From Anaerolineales bacterium (GTDB taxonomy: Bacteria; Chloroflexota; Anaerolineae; Anaerolineales; Villigracilaceae): DNA of 42,969 bases. The notes under the pieces were generated by a model. That model was not told the origin of the DNA and made no database searches. It saw only the letters and a program-made list of their open reading frames with translations. The stretch lies in assembly GCA_016789365.1 (NCBI GenBank), contig JAEURH010000018.1, forward strand, positions 1 through 42,969. Direction: 5' to 3'. Positions within the stretch are counted from its first letter, which is position 1, and every line of letters begins with the position of its first letter. Below are positions 23,647 to 32,339 of the stretch, one piece after another. The translations under genes and the position numbers were made by a program.

Positions 23647-25128
23647 ATGAGCGAAGAAACAAATGAAAGATATAAAGAAGTTACAAAAAAAGCGGCACGG
23701 GGTATGGGGTGGAATTATATATCTTTTGGCGCAACAAAATTTTTAAGCTTAATTACGCTTTCAATTCTGGCGCGGTTACTATTGCCAGAAAATTTTGGTT
23801 TGCTAGCGCTGGCAACCTTAACCATGGATTACTTAGCAATTGTCAGCGATTTAGGGTTTGGCGCGGCGCTCATCCAAAAGAAAGACAAAATTACCGAATC
23901 TGCTAATGTTGCTTTTTTTATTAACTTTTTCGCAAGTATTGCTCTTACCTTAGTTATATTTTTTATAGCACCGTATGCTGCGCTTTTCTTTCGCGAACCC
24001 GAACTAACTGCTGTATTAAGATGGTTAAGCCTTACCTTTGTCTTAAAATCTGGTGGTGCTATTCAAAATGTGTTACTTCAACGGGAATTAGATTTTAGAA
24101 AAAAAATCGTTCCAGAACTTAGTAGTGCAATTATCAAAGCGACTGTATCCATCACATTAGCGTCCATGGGGTTTGGCGTATGGGCATTGGTGGTTGGTCA
24201 GTTAATTGGGGTACTTTCAACATCAATTATTTTATGGATAGTTGTTCCATGGAGACCTCAATTTCATTGGGATACAAAAATAGCAAAAGACCTTTTCACT
24301 TATGGGCTTTCTATTATGGGGGTCAGCGCGTTGACATCATGGGAAGATAATTTCGATTACCTAATCATTGGTAGATTGTTTGATACAACTGACTTAGGAG
24401 TATATACAATTGCATATCGCCTGCCAGAAACATTAATCCTGAATACTATGTGGGTTATGACGGCAGTTTTATTCCCAGCTTTTTCAGCCTTACAAAATGA
24501 TAAAGAAGCGTTGAAGAAAGGATTTTTATCCACAGTTCGCTATGTTGAACTATTAGTTGTCCCGCTTTGTTTAGGCATGTTAGCAGTAGCCGACCCATTA
24601 ATCAGAGTTGTCTTTGGCGAGCAATGGGTAGAAGCAATTCCATTGTTAAGGATTATTAGTCTTTACACTCTGATTATTTCAATTGGGTTTCATGCAGGTG
24701 ATGTGTATAAAGCCATAGGGAGGCCAGATATTCTATTAAAAGTGTCTATCCCTTTATTTCCAATGCGTTTAATTTGTTTATGGATTGGCGCACAGTATGG
24801 TTTGCTAGGCGTTGCTTATGGGCATTTAGCCGCAGAAATTATTTCCTCTTGCGTAAACTTAATTATCATTAGAAAAATGATTGGCGTAAAATTATTAGAA
24901 CTTTTAAGAGAATTAAAAGCGTTTATAGCAGGGGCTGTATTATTAGTTTCGGCATTGTTAGTAGTTTATCTCAGCACACAACTTTCACCTGTTTATCAAC
25001 TAGTGCTTAGCATAGTAGCAGGTGGGTTTGGGTATTTGGTAACGGTTTGGTTTATTGAACGAGAGTCGCTTACAACCTTATTAGAAATGATGGGTCTAGA
25101 TAATTATTTTCAGAAGAGAAACTCTTAA
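23647..25128 (+). CDS. Polysaccharide flippase (Wzx/MOP family)
   Basis: 493 aa with about 12-14 hydrophobic helices. It would flip lipid-linked oligosaccharide repeats across the cytoplasmic membrane. The N-terminal pattern AARGMGWNYISFGATKFLSLITLSILARLLLPENFGLLALATLTMDYLAIVSDLGFGAALIQKKD is the classic opening of WzxC/RfbX-type exporters, and the mid-protein ISIGFHAGDVYKAIGRPDILLKV is also typical. It starts a plus-strand unit just after the tRNA repeat array. The ATG at 23647 follows AGGAA at 10 nt. It defines the left end of the polysaccharide locus. Confidence 0.9.
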   Translation: MSEETNERYKEVTKKAARGMGWNYISFGATKFLSLITLSILARLLLPENFGLLALATLTMDYLAIVSDLGFGAALIQKKDKITESANVAFFINFFASIALTLVIFFIAPYAALFFREPELTAVLRWLSLTFVLKSGGAIQNVLLQRELDFRKKIVPELSSAIIKATVSITLASMGFGVWALVVGQLIGVLSTSIILWIVVPWRPQFHWDTKIAKDLFTYGLSIMGVSALTSWEDNFDYLIIGRLFDTTDLGVYTIAYRLPETLILNTMWVMTAVLFPAFSALQNDKEALKKGFLSTVRYVELLVVPLCLGMLAVADPLIRVVFGEQWVEAIPLLRIISLYTLIISIGFHAGDVYKAIGRPDILLKVSIPLFPMRLICLWIGAQYGLLGVAYGHLAAEIISSCVNLIIIRKMIGVKLLELLRELKAFIAGAVLLVSALLVVYLSTQLSPVYQLVLSIVAGGFGYLVTVWFIERESLTTLLEMMGLDNYFQKRNS

Positions 25129-25134
25129 ATAAAA

Positions 25135-25169
25135 ACTTGCTCTCGAATTTTAAGAATTCAAGAGCAAGT
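25135..25169. terminator. Bidirectional terminator between flippase and BcsB-like genes
   Basis: ACTTGCTCT (25135-25143) pairs with AGAGCAAGT (25161-25169); after one mismatch, GAATT pairs with AATTC around a 5-nt loop. The A-run before it (25130-25135) gives a U-run on the minus strand, so it best terminates the minus-strand gene. Confidence 0.7.
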
Positions 25170-25197
25170 TGCTCACTTCCTTAGCACATCAAAAGGC

Positions 25198-27492
25198 TCA
25201 CTTTTCTTCATCATCCTCATTCACACTGGATTCAGCAATGGCTTGCTCTAACAATTTTTCTTGTTTACGGCGCAGATTGTCTTTTAGTAAAAACCGTCTA
25301 AACACATCAATTATCACTATAAGGATTACCACAGAAGTAGCAACAAGGAAATAATTAAGCCAAGATGGCGTTTCAATATCTAGTGGCGCCGCTTGTTGTG
25401 GTGTGATTTGTATTTCACTTACTTGTTGAGAGCCAGGAACACCCTCTCCTATAATCGAATAAGAGGCATTCGAGCTACCAGTAGCAATTTGTGTTCCATT
25501 TGTCACTGCGAAGACACCAGCGAGTTGGTCTTGTAAGTTACTTAAGATTAGAGTACGCCCTGCTAACAACACGCCTTCATTTGTATTACCAGAGACAATC
25601 AGTATTGTCTTTTCACTATTAAAGGGCGATTGCAACAACTCTAAGTAGCCTATGCTTTGCCCTTGTGGAATTCGGTAAGAAATTAATAGTTGCCTTTCAC
25701 TAGCAGTATTGTCTTCAAAATTAAATGGGGCAGGCAATAAATCATTAATGTCAGAAACTATCGGCAAGGCATTCGGTTTGCCAATAATAATTAAGGAGCG
25801 ATTTTCTTTTATTTCATCAGGCACGGCATCGCCAAAAGCTACTTGCAAATTTGCAATATCAGGTTGCACATTTGCACCAAGTTCATATGCAATCTGGGCG
25901 GCAATTTGCCATGCTTCTAAATCTCCAGCAGGTAGGATAAATGCCACTTCTCCTAAATCACTACTAATGGTAAACATCTCAGGGTAAAATTTCAAATCAC
26001 GCAAGAAGATTTGAGATGCACCAGATTGAGCCACTGGCATAAAAAACGAAGATTGATTTGAAACCGTAAACCAAGGTCTTAAGATATTGGCGTTTTCGCA
26101 TGTTGGGAAAGCAATCATATTCGCCTCTATCTCAAGGATATTTTCGCCTTGTCTTAGGAACCCCGGCGGTATGCGAACTTGTAGCTTTGTTACCTGTTCT
26201 GTTTCTTTTGATAAAACTTTTGTAAAAAAGACATTGCCATTTAAATACAGCGAAAAAGCAGATGACGTATATTGAGTTAAGCCTGAGTGATTGTAAACGA
26301 TTTCAAAATAAGCATCTGTTGTTGCAATTTGAGATTTTGACGCATAGAATACAATCTCTTCAGTCGAACTGCCCGACCCCTCAAGCGTCAATGACGCATA
26401 TCCTAAATCTTCAATTTTAAATTCCTCTACTGCTGGTATTTCGGTAGGCAGAAATTGCACATTTGAAACATAAGCCACATACGGCTCTTGATAAACCAAT
26501 ACGTTGCCTGTGCTAAAAGCGTGAGCCGCTTTTGATAAGCCTTCGAATGAGTTTCCACTAACAAGTAATATAGATTTAGACTGATTCCATGGTGAAAGAG
26601 CTAAATGCAATATACCGTCATCTTCAATAATATTGTTCGTTGTATCTGTTAATGATTGAAATTCAACTTCAGATAAAACAGCAAAATCCTTTTGAAAACC
26701 AACAAAAATCAGGTTGTTTTGAGAGCGGAGAGTTTCATCTAATTTACTGTAATTTAATAGTTGAAAATTATATTCATCTTCAATCATTGCACCCAACCCC
26801 GCTATTACATTCATGGCAGATTGAATCTCAACTGGGCTTGGGTTGTCATTTATAATTATTAAAGTGCTATCTTTTACAAGTGAATTATCAAGATAAAAAG
26901 GCGCAGGTAATTTTGATAAATTTAAGTTTGGGTTAGTTTTTTGATAAAACAAATCAACTACCGAATTAAGTTTGAGTGATACTGATGCGCTTAATTCATA
27001 ATTACAACTTAATTCGGCATCTAACGCTACAGAGATAATATGCCTACCGTCTGCTCGAGTAGGTACAAACGCTTCACTGGGAATAGGAAATGTTTGAGTA
27101 TAACTGCCAGATTTATCTACAGATACAACCCCTAAAACAACATTGTTAAACCGAAACACTAAATTTACACCCGCTAAGTAACTAGTATCATCATCAACGC
27201 TTAAGCCTGCACCACTGATTAAAACATCAAATTGAAACTGAATTGTGCTACCTGCGGTAATTTGCCAATCAGCAGGGGTACTAAACAATATAGCAGTTTG
27301 ACTAAAAGGGCTTAATAAAGTTCTTTCAGAGATGCCAAGGTCAGCAAAGGTAAAAGTGGCGCGGTTTTCAGTAATCTGTATATCGGGCAATATTTCAGTT
27401 GAATCAAAATAATGTTGTTGTTGAGCAAAGACATTAACAGGAGAACCTAATAATGCAATAAGTAAAGCTAAGATAATAGATTTAATTTTCAT
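25198..27492 (-). CDS. BcsB-like extracytoplasmic polysaccharide-synthase subunit
   Basis: 764 aa. A signal peptide (residues 1-23, ending VFAQQ) is followed by two repeats of a jelly-roll plus flavodoxin-like unit, recognisable as ITENRATFTFADLGI and FKIEDLGYASLTLEGSGSSTEE at their starts and IIINDNPSPVEIQSAMNVIAGLGA inside. One C-terminal helix lies at about 715-737 (WLNYFLVATSVVILIVIIDVF), with a basic/acidic cytoplasmic tail. This is the BcsB layout; BcsB guides the nascent glucan from the BcsA synthase. No BcsA with a PilZ domain is present, so the partner may be the GT2 enzyme encoded at 28910. Encoded just downstream of the Wzz-GGDEF gene. Confidence 0.82.
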   Translation of the reverse strand: MKIKSIILALLIALLGSPVNVFAQQQHYFDSTEILPDIQITENRATFTFADLGISERTLLSPFSQTAILFSTPADWQITAGSTIQFQFDVLISGAGLSVDDDTSYLAGVNLVFRFNNVVLGVVSVDKSGSYTQTFPIPSEAFVPTRADGRHIISVALDAELSCNYELSASVSLKLNSVVDLFYQKTNPNLNLSKLPAPFYLDNSLVKDSTLIIINDNPSPVEIQSAMNVIAGLGAMIEDEYNFQLLNYSKLDETLRSQNNLIFVGFQKDFAVLSEVEFQSLTDTTNNIIEDDGILHLALSPWNQSKSILLVSGNSFEGLSKAAHAFSTGNVLVYQEPYVAYVSNVQFLPTEIPAVEEFKIEDLGYASLTLEGSGSSTEEIVFYASKSQIATTDAYFEIVYNHSGLTQYTSSAFSLYLNGNVFFTKVLSKETEQVTKLQVRIPPGFLRQGENILEIEANMIAFPTCENANILRPWFTVSNQSSFFMPVAQSGASQIFLRDLKFYPEMFTISSDLGEVAFILPAGDLEAWQIAAQIAYELGANVQPDIANLQVAFGDAVPDEIKENRSLIIIGKPNALPIVSDINDLLPAPFNFEDNTASERQLLISYRIPQGQSIGYLELLQSPFNSEKTILIVSGNTNEGVLLAGRTLILSNLQDQLAGVFAVTNGTQIATGSSNASYSIIGEGVPGSQQVSEIQITPQQAAPLDIETPSWLNYFLVATSVVILIVIIDVFRRFLLKDNLRRKQEKLLEQAIAESSVNEDDEEK

Positions 27493-27531
27493 GAAAGCTC
27501 CAAATCAAGTGCTAACCTAACTATTGTTTAT

Positions 27532-28644
27532 CTAACCAAAAGGTCGAACTTTATACATATTGGTCTTGGTATTTGACTCCATAGAGATGTTTAAGGCACT
27601 TTCTGCCTGATTTATTAACACATTGATAGCTTCGCCACCTTGGCGGTCTGCATATCCAATGCGAACATCAAGGCTCACATCAAACTCACCGTCAGATTCT
27701 AAAGAGATGGGTTGGTCTAAAACCTCTTGAATATGTTCAAATCTTCTGTTTGCAGACGCGCCATCTGTTCCTAAAAGCAATACAGCAAATTGTAATTTTG
27801 ACCATCTGCCAACAATGTCATTTCCACGTAATTGATATTTTAGTGTTTCGTTTACTTTACGAAGAATTTGATTAACATAGACTTGCGGAAGCGAGTCATA
27901 AATATCTTGAATTCCATTTAGATGAATTAACCCAAGCGTAATAACAGCGTCTGGTTGCTTAATAATTTCTTGGCGCATGTGGCGGTCAAAATAGGCGTGG
28001 GTATAAGCCTGCGATTCATAGTCAATAACATTACGCTGCCCAAAGCGGCTTAGGGTAGTAGATATTTGATCTCGGAAAATTGCCAGACCAACCCCAACTA
28101 CCATACCTACGAGTAGAGCAAGAAGGGCATCTTGTAATGGTCGTGGACGTATCGCATCGTAGGAGGGTATCGCTTTGTCTAAAAACTCAATGTTATAAAC
28201 AACATATAGCTTTCTAACATAATCAATAGCATATTGCCCAATACCATTCGCAAGCAAAGCAGCCACATCAGGGTTGGGACCTCGAACACTATAACGGATG
28301 ATATTCGCATCTGGCAACAAAGTGGCAGACATTGTATAGCTACTAAAATCGGAGGCGTTTTCACCTAGCAGTTTTACCGCCTCTTCGGTGATTTGATAGC
28401 TGTTTAATACTTCTGCATACGTAGCAATAATTGAACGCTTATCGAGTGCTTCTAGGCTGTTAACTAAATCTCGGTTATCTGTACTTTGTAAGTTTGGGCT
28501 AACAATAAAGCGTGCAACAACTTCATATTGCGGTACAGCAACATAATATGAATAAAAAAGGGAAAAATTCAAGGCGAGTAAGGCTGAAATTAAAATCAAC
28601 CACCAGCCTCTTTGTAAAATTTTAAGTATGAACCTTATTTCCAT
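27532..28644 (-). CDS. Wzz-type chain-length regulator fused to a degenerate GGDEF domain
   Basis: 370 aa. Helix one is at 14-34, an extracytoplasmic coiled region at 40-170 (VVARFIVSP, then ALDKRSIIATYAEVLNS, as in Wzz/tyrosine-kinase adaptor proteins), and helix two at 172-190. Cytoplasmic residues 218-356 fold like GGDEF: VITLGLIHLNGIQDIYDSL, NDIVGRWSKLQFAVLLLGTD, VRIGYADRQGGEAINVLINQAESAL. The active-site RYGGDEF is R280-W-S-K-L-Q-F286, and the metal-binding Asp pair is His241 and Asn243, so c-di-GMP synthesis is not possible. AAGGAG lies upstream of the ATG. It is first in an operon with the BcsB-like gene. Confidence 0.8.
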   Translation of the reverse strand: MEIRFILKILQRGWWLILISALLALNFSLFYSYYVAVPQYEVVARFIVSPNLQSTDNRDLVNSLEALDKRSIIATYAEVLNSYQITEEAVKLLGENASDFSSYTMSATLLPDANIIRYSVRGPNPDVAALLANGIGQYAIDYVRKLYVVYNIEFLDKAIPSYDAIRPRPLQDALLALLVGMVVGVGLAIFRDQISTTLSRFGQRNVIDYESQAYTHAYFDRHMRQEIIKQPDAVITLGLIHLNGIQDIYDSLPQVYVNQILRKVNETLKYQLRGNDIVGRWSKLQFAVLLLGTDGASANRRFEHIQEVLDQPISLESDGEFDVSLDVRIGYADRQGGEAINVLINQAESALNISMESNTKTNMYKVRPFG

Positions 28645-28909
28645 GGAGAGAACTCCTTAAGTTTGGTGCAAATGTTATAATTACTTGAAAATAAAAATTT
28701 TACCATTGAAATATAATACTCTATTTTCACTATCTTGACAGGATTTTGAGAAATTTGACAGTTAAATTGCAATCTTATTGGAAAACGCTTGAAAATAGGT
28801 ATAAAAAGATTGCCTGTTCAACTTAAGATATAGTGTTTAACATAATGCTTTTCGGGTTGTGTAAAACCGCCTCACTACACGAAAATTATCATTGATAGGA
28901 AACCACAGC
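28645..28909. promoter_or_regulatory. Divergent promoter region of the polysaccharide locus
   Basis: 265 bp of very AT-rich sequence between divergent genes. A plausible plus-strand promoter is TTGGAA (28778-28783), 16 bp, TATAAA (28800-28805), about 105 nt before the GT2 start. Two TTGACA hexamers 20 bp apart (28735-28740 and 28755-28760) lack a matching -10 box and may be part of a binding site. I saw no riboswitch. Confidence 0.4.
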
Positions 28910-30106
28910 ATGATAACTCTCTCTTACATAGTTGCAATATTTTTTTGGTTCAGCGTTGGAGCAATTATCTACACATATTTTATTTACCCAGCACTGATTG
29001 CTATGATGCCCTCAAGAAGCACCAATAACACCAAAGAAGATTATACCCCCTCTGTTACTTTATTGATAGCGGCATACAATGAAAAAGACACCATCGAAGA
29101 AAAAATTAAAAATAGTCTGCAACTTGATTACCCAAAAGGTAAGTTGCAAATTTTGATTATCACCGATGGTTCAGAGGACGGTACTAATTTACTGGTGCAA
29201 GCGTATCAGAAGGACGGAATCGAACTGATGCATCAGCCAGAACGCAAGGGAAAAATGGCGGCGATTAACCGCGCCATGCCTTTTGCCACTGGCGAAATTA
29301 TCATATTTTCTGATGCAAATAATTTTTACAAGCCAAATACCATTAAACACCTCGTTGCACCTTTTAGCGATTCAAACGTAGGGGCAAGTAGTGGCTCAAA
29401 AACCATTCAAAAAGGGGATGGCGAGTTAGGTAATTCAGAAGGCTTATATTGGAAATACGAATCTTTTATTAAGCGGCACGAAAGTCGGGTAAGTAGTTGT
29501 ACCAGTGTGGCTGGTGAAATTCTTGCTATTAGAAAAAACTTATATACAACTCCTCCTAACAATATCATCAATGACGATTTTTTCTCTGCAATGCATGTTT
29601 TGAGAAAAGGATATCGGCTTGTGTATGCAGAAACAGCGCAATCTGTTGAGCGCATATCACCTAGTTCAAAAGATGAAATTGTAAGACGGCGCAGAATCAA
29701 CGCAGGCAGGTATCAGGCAATTTCAATGTCGTTTCAGTTATTACCCAAAAAACCAATCTTAATCTGGCAAATTTTTTCACATAAATATTTGCGCCCGTTA
29801 GTTCCTTTTTTTATGATTTTTGCTTTTATCAGTAATTTAATCGCTTTGATTCCCTACCCTCGACCAGATAGTTGGTTCTACTTAACAAATCCTCTTAGCA
29901 TTTTATTTTTTGGTTTACAAGTAATTTTTTATTTACTTGCTATACTTGGTGCAAAAATAGAAAGGCGCGCCGGCGATAGCAAATTGCGCCTCCTATTTTA
30001 TTTGCCAACTTTTTTAGTGAATAGCAATTATGCCGCTTTACAAGGGTTTTTTCAGTTTATTAAGGGTGGGCAAGGTCATTTATGGCAAAAAGTAGAAAGG
30101 CGATAG
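28910..30106 (+). CDS. Processive-type GT2 glycosyltransferase
   Basis: 398 aa. One N-terminal helix (3-25), then a GT-A domain: SVTLLIAAYNEKDTIEEKI, LQILIITDGSEDGT, IIIFSDANNFYKP (the D-x-D-like site), NIINDDFFSAMHVLRKGYRLVYAETA (acceptor-site Asp) and the arginine-rich RRRRINAGRYQ in place of QxxRW. Three C-terminal helices (about 295-375) follow, as in hyaluronan and PNAG synthases. There is no PilZ domain. The ATG at 28910 is preferred over an upstream TTG because AGGA (28897-28900) lies at 9 nt. It may elongate a glycan using the BcsB-like protein. Confidence 0.88.
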   Translation: MITLSYIVAIFFWFSVGAIIYTYFIYPALIAMMPSRSTNNTKEDYTPSVTLLIAAYNEKDTIEEKIKNSLQLDYPKGKLQILIITDGSEDGTNLLVQAYQKDGIELMHQPERKGKMAAINRAMPFATGEIIIFSDANNFYKPNTIKHLVAPFSDSNVGASSGSKTIQKGDGELGNSEGLYWKYESFIKRHESRVSSCTSVAGEILAIRKNLYTTPPNNIINDDFFSAMHVLRKGYRLVYAETAQSVERISPSSKDEIVRRRRINAGRYQAISMSFQLLPKKPILIWQIFSHKYLRPLVPFFMIFAFISNLIALIPYPRPDSWFYLTNPLSILFFGLQVIFYLLAILGAKIERRAGDSKLRLLFYLPTFLVNSNYAALQGFFQFIKGGQGHLWQKVERR

Positions 30107-30133
30107 ATTACTTGTTATGCTATCATCTCAACT

Positions 30134-31279
30134 ATGACAGTAGATTTAACAAATAACCCTAAAGTTTTAGTGGTTGACCTTTCGATAAGGTATGGTGGTT
30201 CTACATCTAGGATTCTTTCACTATTGCGCAAAGCAAAATCTAGCCAGGTGGGGCTTGCAGTTGTAGAATCAAGTGCGGTCAGCAAAGAAGCGGAAAAGTT
30301 CGCTATTCCTGTTCACTATGTTGGCAAGCATCGGCTTGATGTTAAGATACCGCAAAATATCCGCAAGACTATTCAGCAAGAAGGCTATCAAGTTGTGGAT
30401 ACGCAGAACATTCAATCAAAATTTTGGGCAAGCCTTGCAATAAAAAAAACAAATGCGGCTTTGGTTTCTACATTAAATAGTTGGTATGCCAACGAACATG
30501 GTAAGTTTTCAATTAAAGGGAAAATTTATACACTACTAGAGTTAGCCACAAATTCAAATTTGAGTGTGTGTATTACTGTTTCAGAAAATGACCGCAAGTC
30601 GGCGATTGCGGCGAACATTCCAAATGAAAAAGTTGAATTAATTTATAACGCAATAGAGACCAATATTCAAAAAATACAAAGCGATAAAGCATGGTTGGTT
30701 TCAAAATTTTCTTTACCATCAAATAAGGTTATTTGTACGGCGGTAGGCAGGCTGGTAGCAATTAAAGGACATGATGTGCTTATTAAGTCTATCGAATTAA
30801 TTAAGAAAGCAAACGAAAATTTTCATATATTGATTGTAGGTGAAGGAAAATTTAGACAAGAACTAGAGCAACTTATTCAAAGCGCAAACGTGCAAAACTT
30901 TGTAACGCTGGCAGGGTACCAAGACAGAGAAACAGCATTAGCCATCATCAACGCTAGTGATATTTTTATGATGCCTTCGCGATATGAAGGCACACCTGTT
31001 GCCTTGCTAGAAGCGGCTTCGCTAGGAGTCCCTATTATTGCTTCGCAGGTAGGTGGCATTCCAGAATTAGTGACGCATCAACAAGAAGCCTTATTAGTGC
31101 CACCCGAAAATCCTAGTGAATTGGCAAGTGCGATTCTACAATTAATCAATGATAAAAAGTTAGCCTCGCGCTTAGCAACCAATGCAAAAGATAAAGCACA
31201 AACACAATTTAGCCTTGAAAAGCAATTTGAATTAACGTGGGCGGCGTATCGCAAAGCCTATGCGCTGGCGCAAAAATAA
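30134..31279 (+). CDS. Family GT4 glycosyltransferase
   Basis: 381 aa, GT-B fold. The N-terminal half is diverged (VLVVDLSIRYGGSTSRILSLLRKA, YVGKHRLDVKIPQN). The C-terminal nucleotide-sugar domain is standard: VELIYNAIET, ICTAVGRLVAIKGHDVLIKSI, ILIVGEGKFRQELEQLI, VTLAGYQDRETALAIINASDIFMMPSRYEGTPVALLEAASLGVPIIAS, with the E-x7-E pattern (EGTPVALLE). It would transfer one sugar to a lipid-linked oligosaccharide at the inner membrane face. It follows the GT2 gene by 27 nt; a poor -10-like TATGCT is present, so read-through is likely. Confidence 0.9.
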   Translation: MTVDLTNNPKVLVVDLSIRYGGSTSRILSLLRKAKSSQVGLAVVESSAVSKEAEKFAIPVHYVGKHRLDVKIPQNIRKTIQQEGYQVVDTQNIQSKFWASLAIKKTNAALVSTLNSWYANEHGKFSIKGKIYTLLELATNSNLSVCITVSENDRKSAIAANIPNEKVELIYNAIETNIQKIQSDKAWLVSKFSLPSNKVICTAVGRLVAIKGHDVLIKSIELIKKANENFHILIVGEGKFRQELEQLIQSANVQNFVTLAGYQDRETALAIINASDIFMMPSRYEGTPVALLEAASLGVPIIASQVGGIPELVTHQQEALLVPPENPSELASAILQLINDKKLASRLATNAKDKAQTQFSLEKQFELTWAAYRKAYALAQK

Positions 31280-31303
31280 AGTGAATTATTAAGCAGGTGT
31301 ATC

Positions 31304-32317
31304 TTGTCTCTTTCAAAAAAAATACTGTCATTTTTACATAAAAGCAATGCAACTAGGTTAGCGCAAAAATTTTTCCCTAACTCGCTTACGGTGTTAAATT
31401 ATCATCGCATTGATTATCTTGAAAACAATCAAGATATGTTTCAACCGAATATTAGTGCCACACCACCAATGTTTGAATGGCAAATGGCTTTTATAAAAAA
31501 ATGGTATCGCGTTATTTCTCTACAACAATTAACTGACTGGTTAACAAATAAAGCACCTATGCCACCACATGCCGCTTTAATCACCTTCGATGATGGCTAT
31601 GCAGATAACTACACAAACGCTTTGCCGATTCTAAAAAAATATGATTTGCCTGCCGTTATTTTCTTAACCACTGGATATATCGCTTCAAACCGACCGTTTT
31701 ATTGGGATTTGGCATCCTACTGTTTTGTACACACCCAAACCGACCGTGTTCAATTCCCAGACGGTGCTGAAAAAGCATGGCAATCGGTTGAGGAGAAAAA
31801 GGCAACTCTCAAATCATGGATTGAAGCGATGAAGAAATTAAGTGAAAACGAAAAGCAAACTTGGGTATCTCAATTGCCTGAAGCGTTAGGCGTTTCTATC
31901 CCTCATGATTTTTTTGAAAACAAAATGTTGACGTGGGAGCAAATTCGTGAAATGCGAAATGCAAATATCGAATTTGGCGCACACACAATCAACCACCCCA
32001 TCTTAACGCGCATTTCATTAACACAAGCCCGAGAAGAAATCATTGGCTCAAAACAAAAAATTGAGCAAGAACTTGAAGAACCTGTAACTAGTTTGGCATA
32101 CCCAAACGGAATGCAAACAGATTTTAATACGGATATTGCCGCCATAGCAAAAGAAGTGGGGCTTGCTAGCGCGTTTACATTATTAAGCGGTCCTACTTTA
32201 AATTCAACTGCGAAGAAGAATCCTTACACGATAAGAAGAATTTTTATTTCGCACAACCACAGCTCGGCTCATTTTTCATTGCTCGCCAGCCCACTTAACC
32301 GCCTTCGTAATTCGTAA
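31304..32317 (+). CDS. NodB-type polysaccharide deacetylase
   Basis: 337 aa. The NodB homology domain has LNYHRID (31-37), LITFDDGYADNYTNALPIL with the catalytic Asp-Asp at 96-97, and the metal-binding HTINHP near 228. It would remove N-acetyl groups from hexosamine units of the polymer or its precursors. The frame can only start at TTG 31304 (AGGTG upstream at 31295-31299); no ATG occurs before the conserved region, so TTG is the start. No signal peptide is visible; the N-terminus is amphipathic (SLSKKILSFLHKSNATRLAQKF), so it may act in the cytoplasm or at the membrane. Last gene of the plus-strand unit. Confidence 0.87.
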   Translation: MSLSKKILSFLHKSNATRLAQKFFPNSLTVLNYHRIDYLENNQDMFQPNISATPPMFEWQMAFIKKWYRVISLQQLTDWLTNKAPMPPHAALITFDDGYADNYTNALPILKKYDLPAVIFLTTGYIASNRPFYWDLASYCFVHTQTDRVQFPDGAEKAWQSVEEKKATLKSWIEAMKKLSENEKQTWVSQLPEALGVSIPHDFFENKMLTWEQIREMRNANIEFGAHTINHPILTRISLTQAREEIIGSKQKIEQELEEPVTSLAYPNGMQTDFNTDIAAIAKEVGLASAFTLLSGPTLNSTAKKNPYTIRRIFISHNHSSAHFSLLASPLNRLRNS

Positions 32318-32339
32318 AATCTTTTTTTGTAGTTCTAAA

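Noticed and set aside
28645-28909. c-di-GMP riboswitch upstream of the polysaccharide genes
   Set aside because: The conserved GEMM core motifs are absent on both strands; the region is simply AT-rich with promoter-like hexamers.
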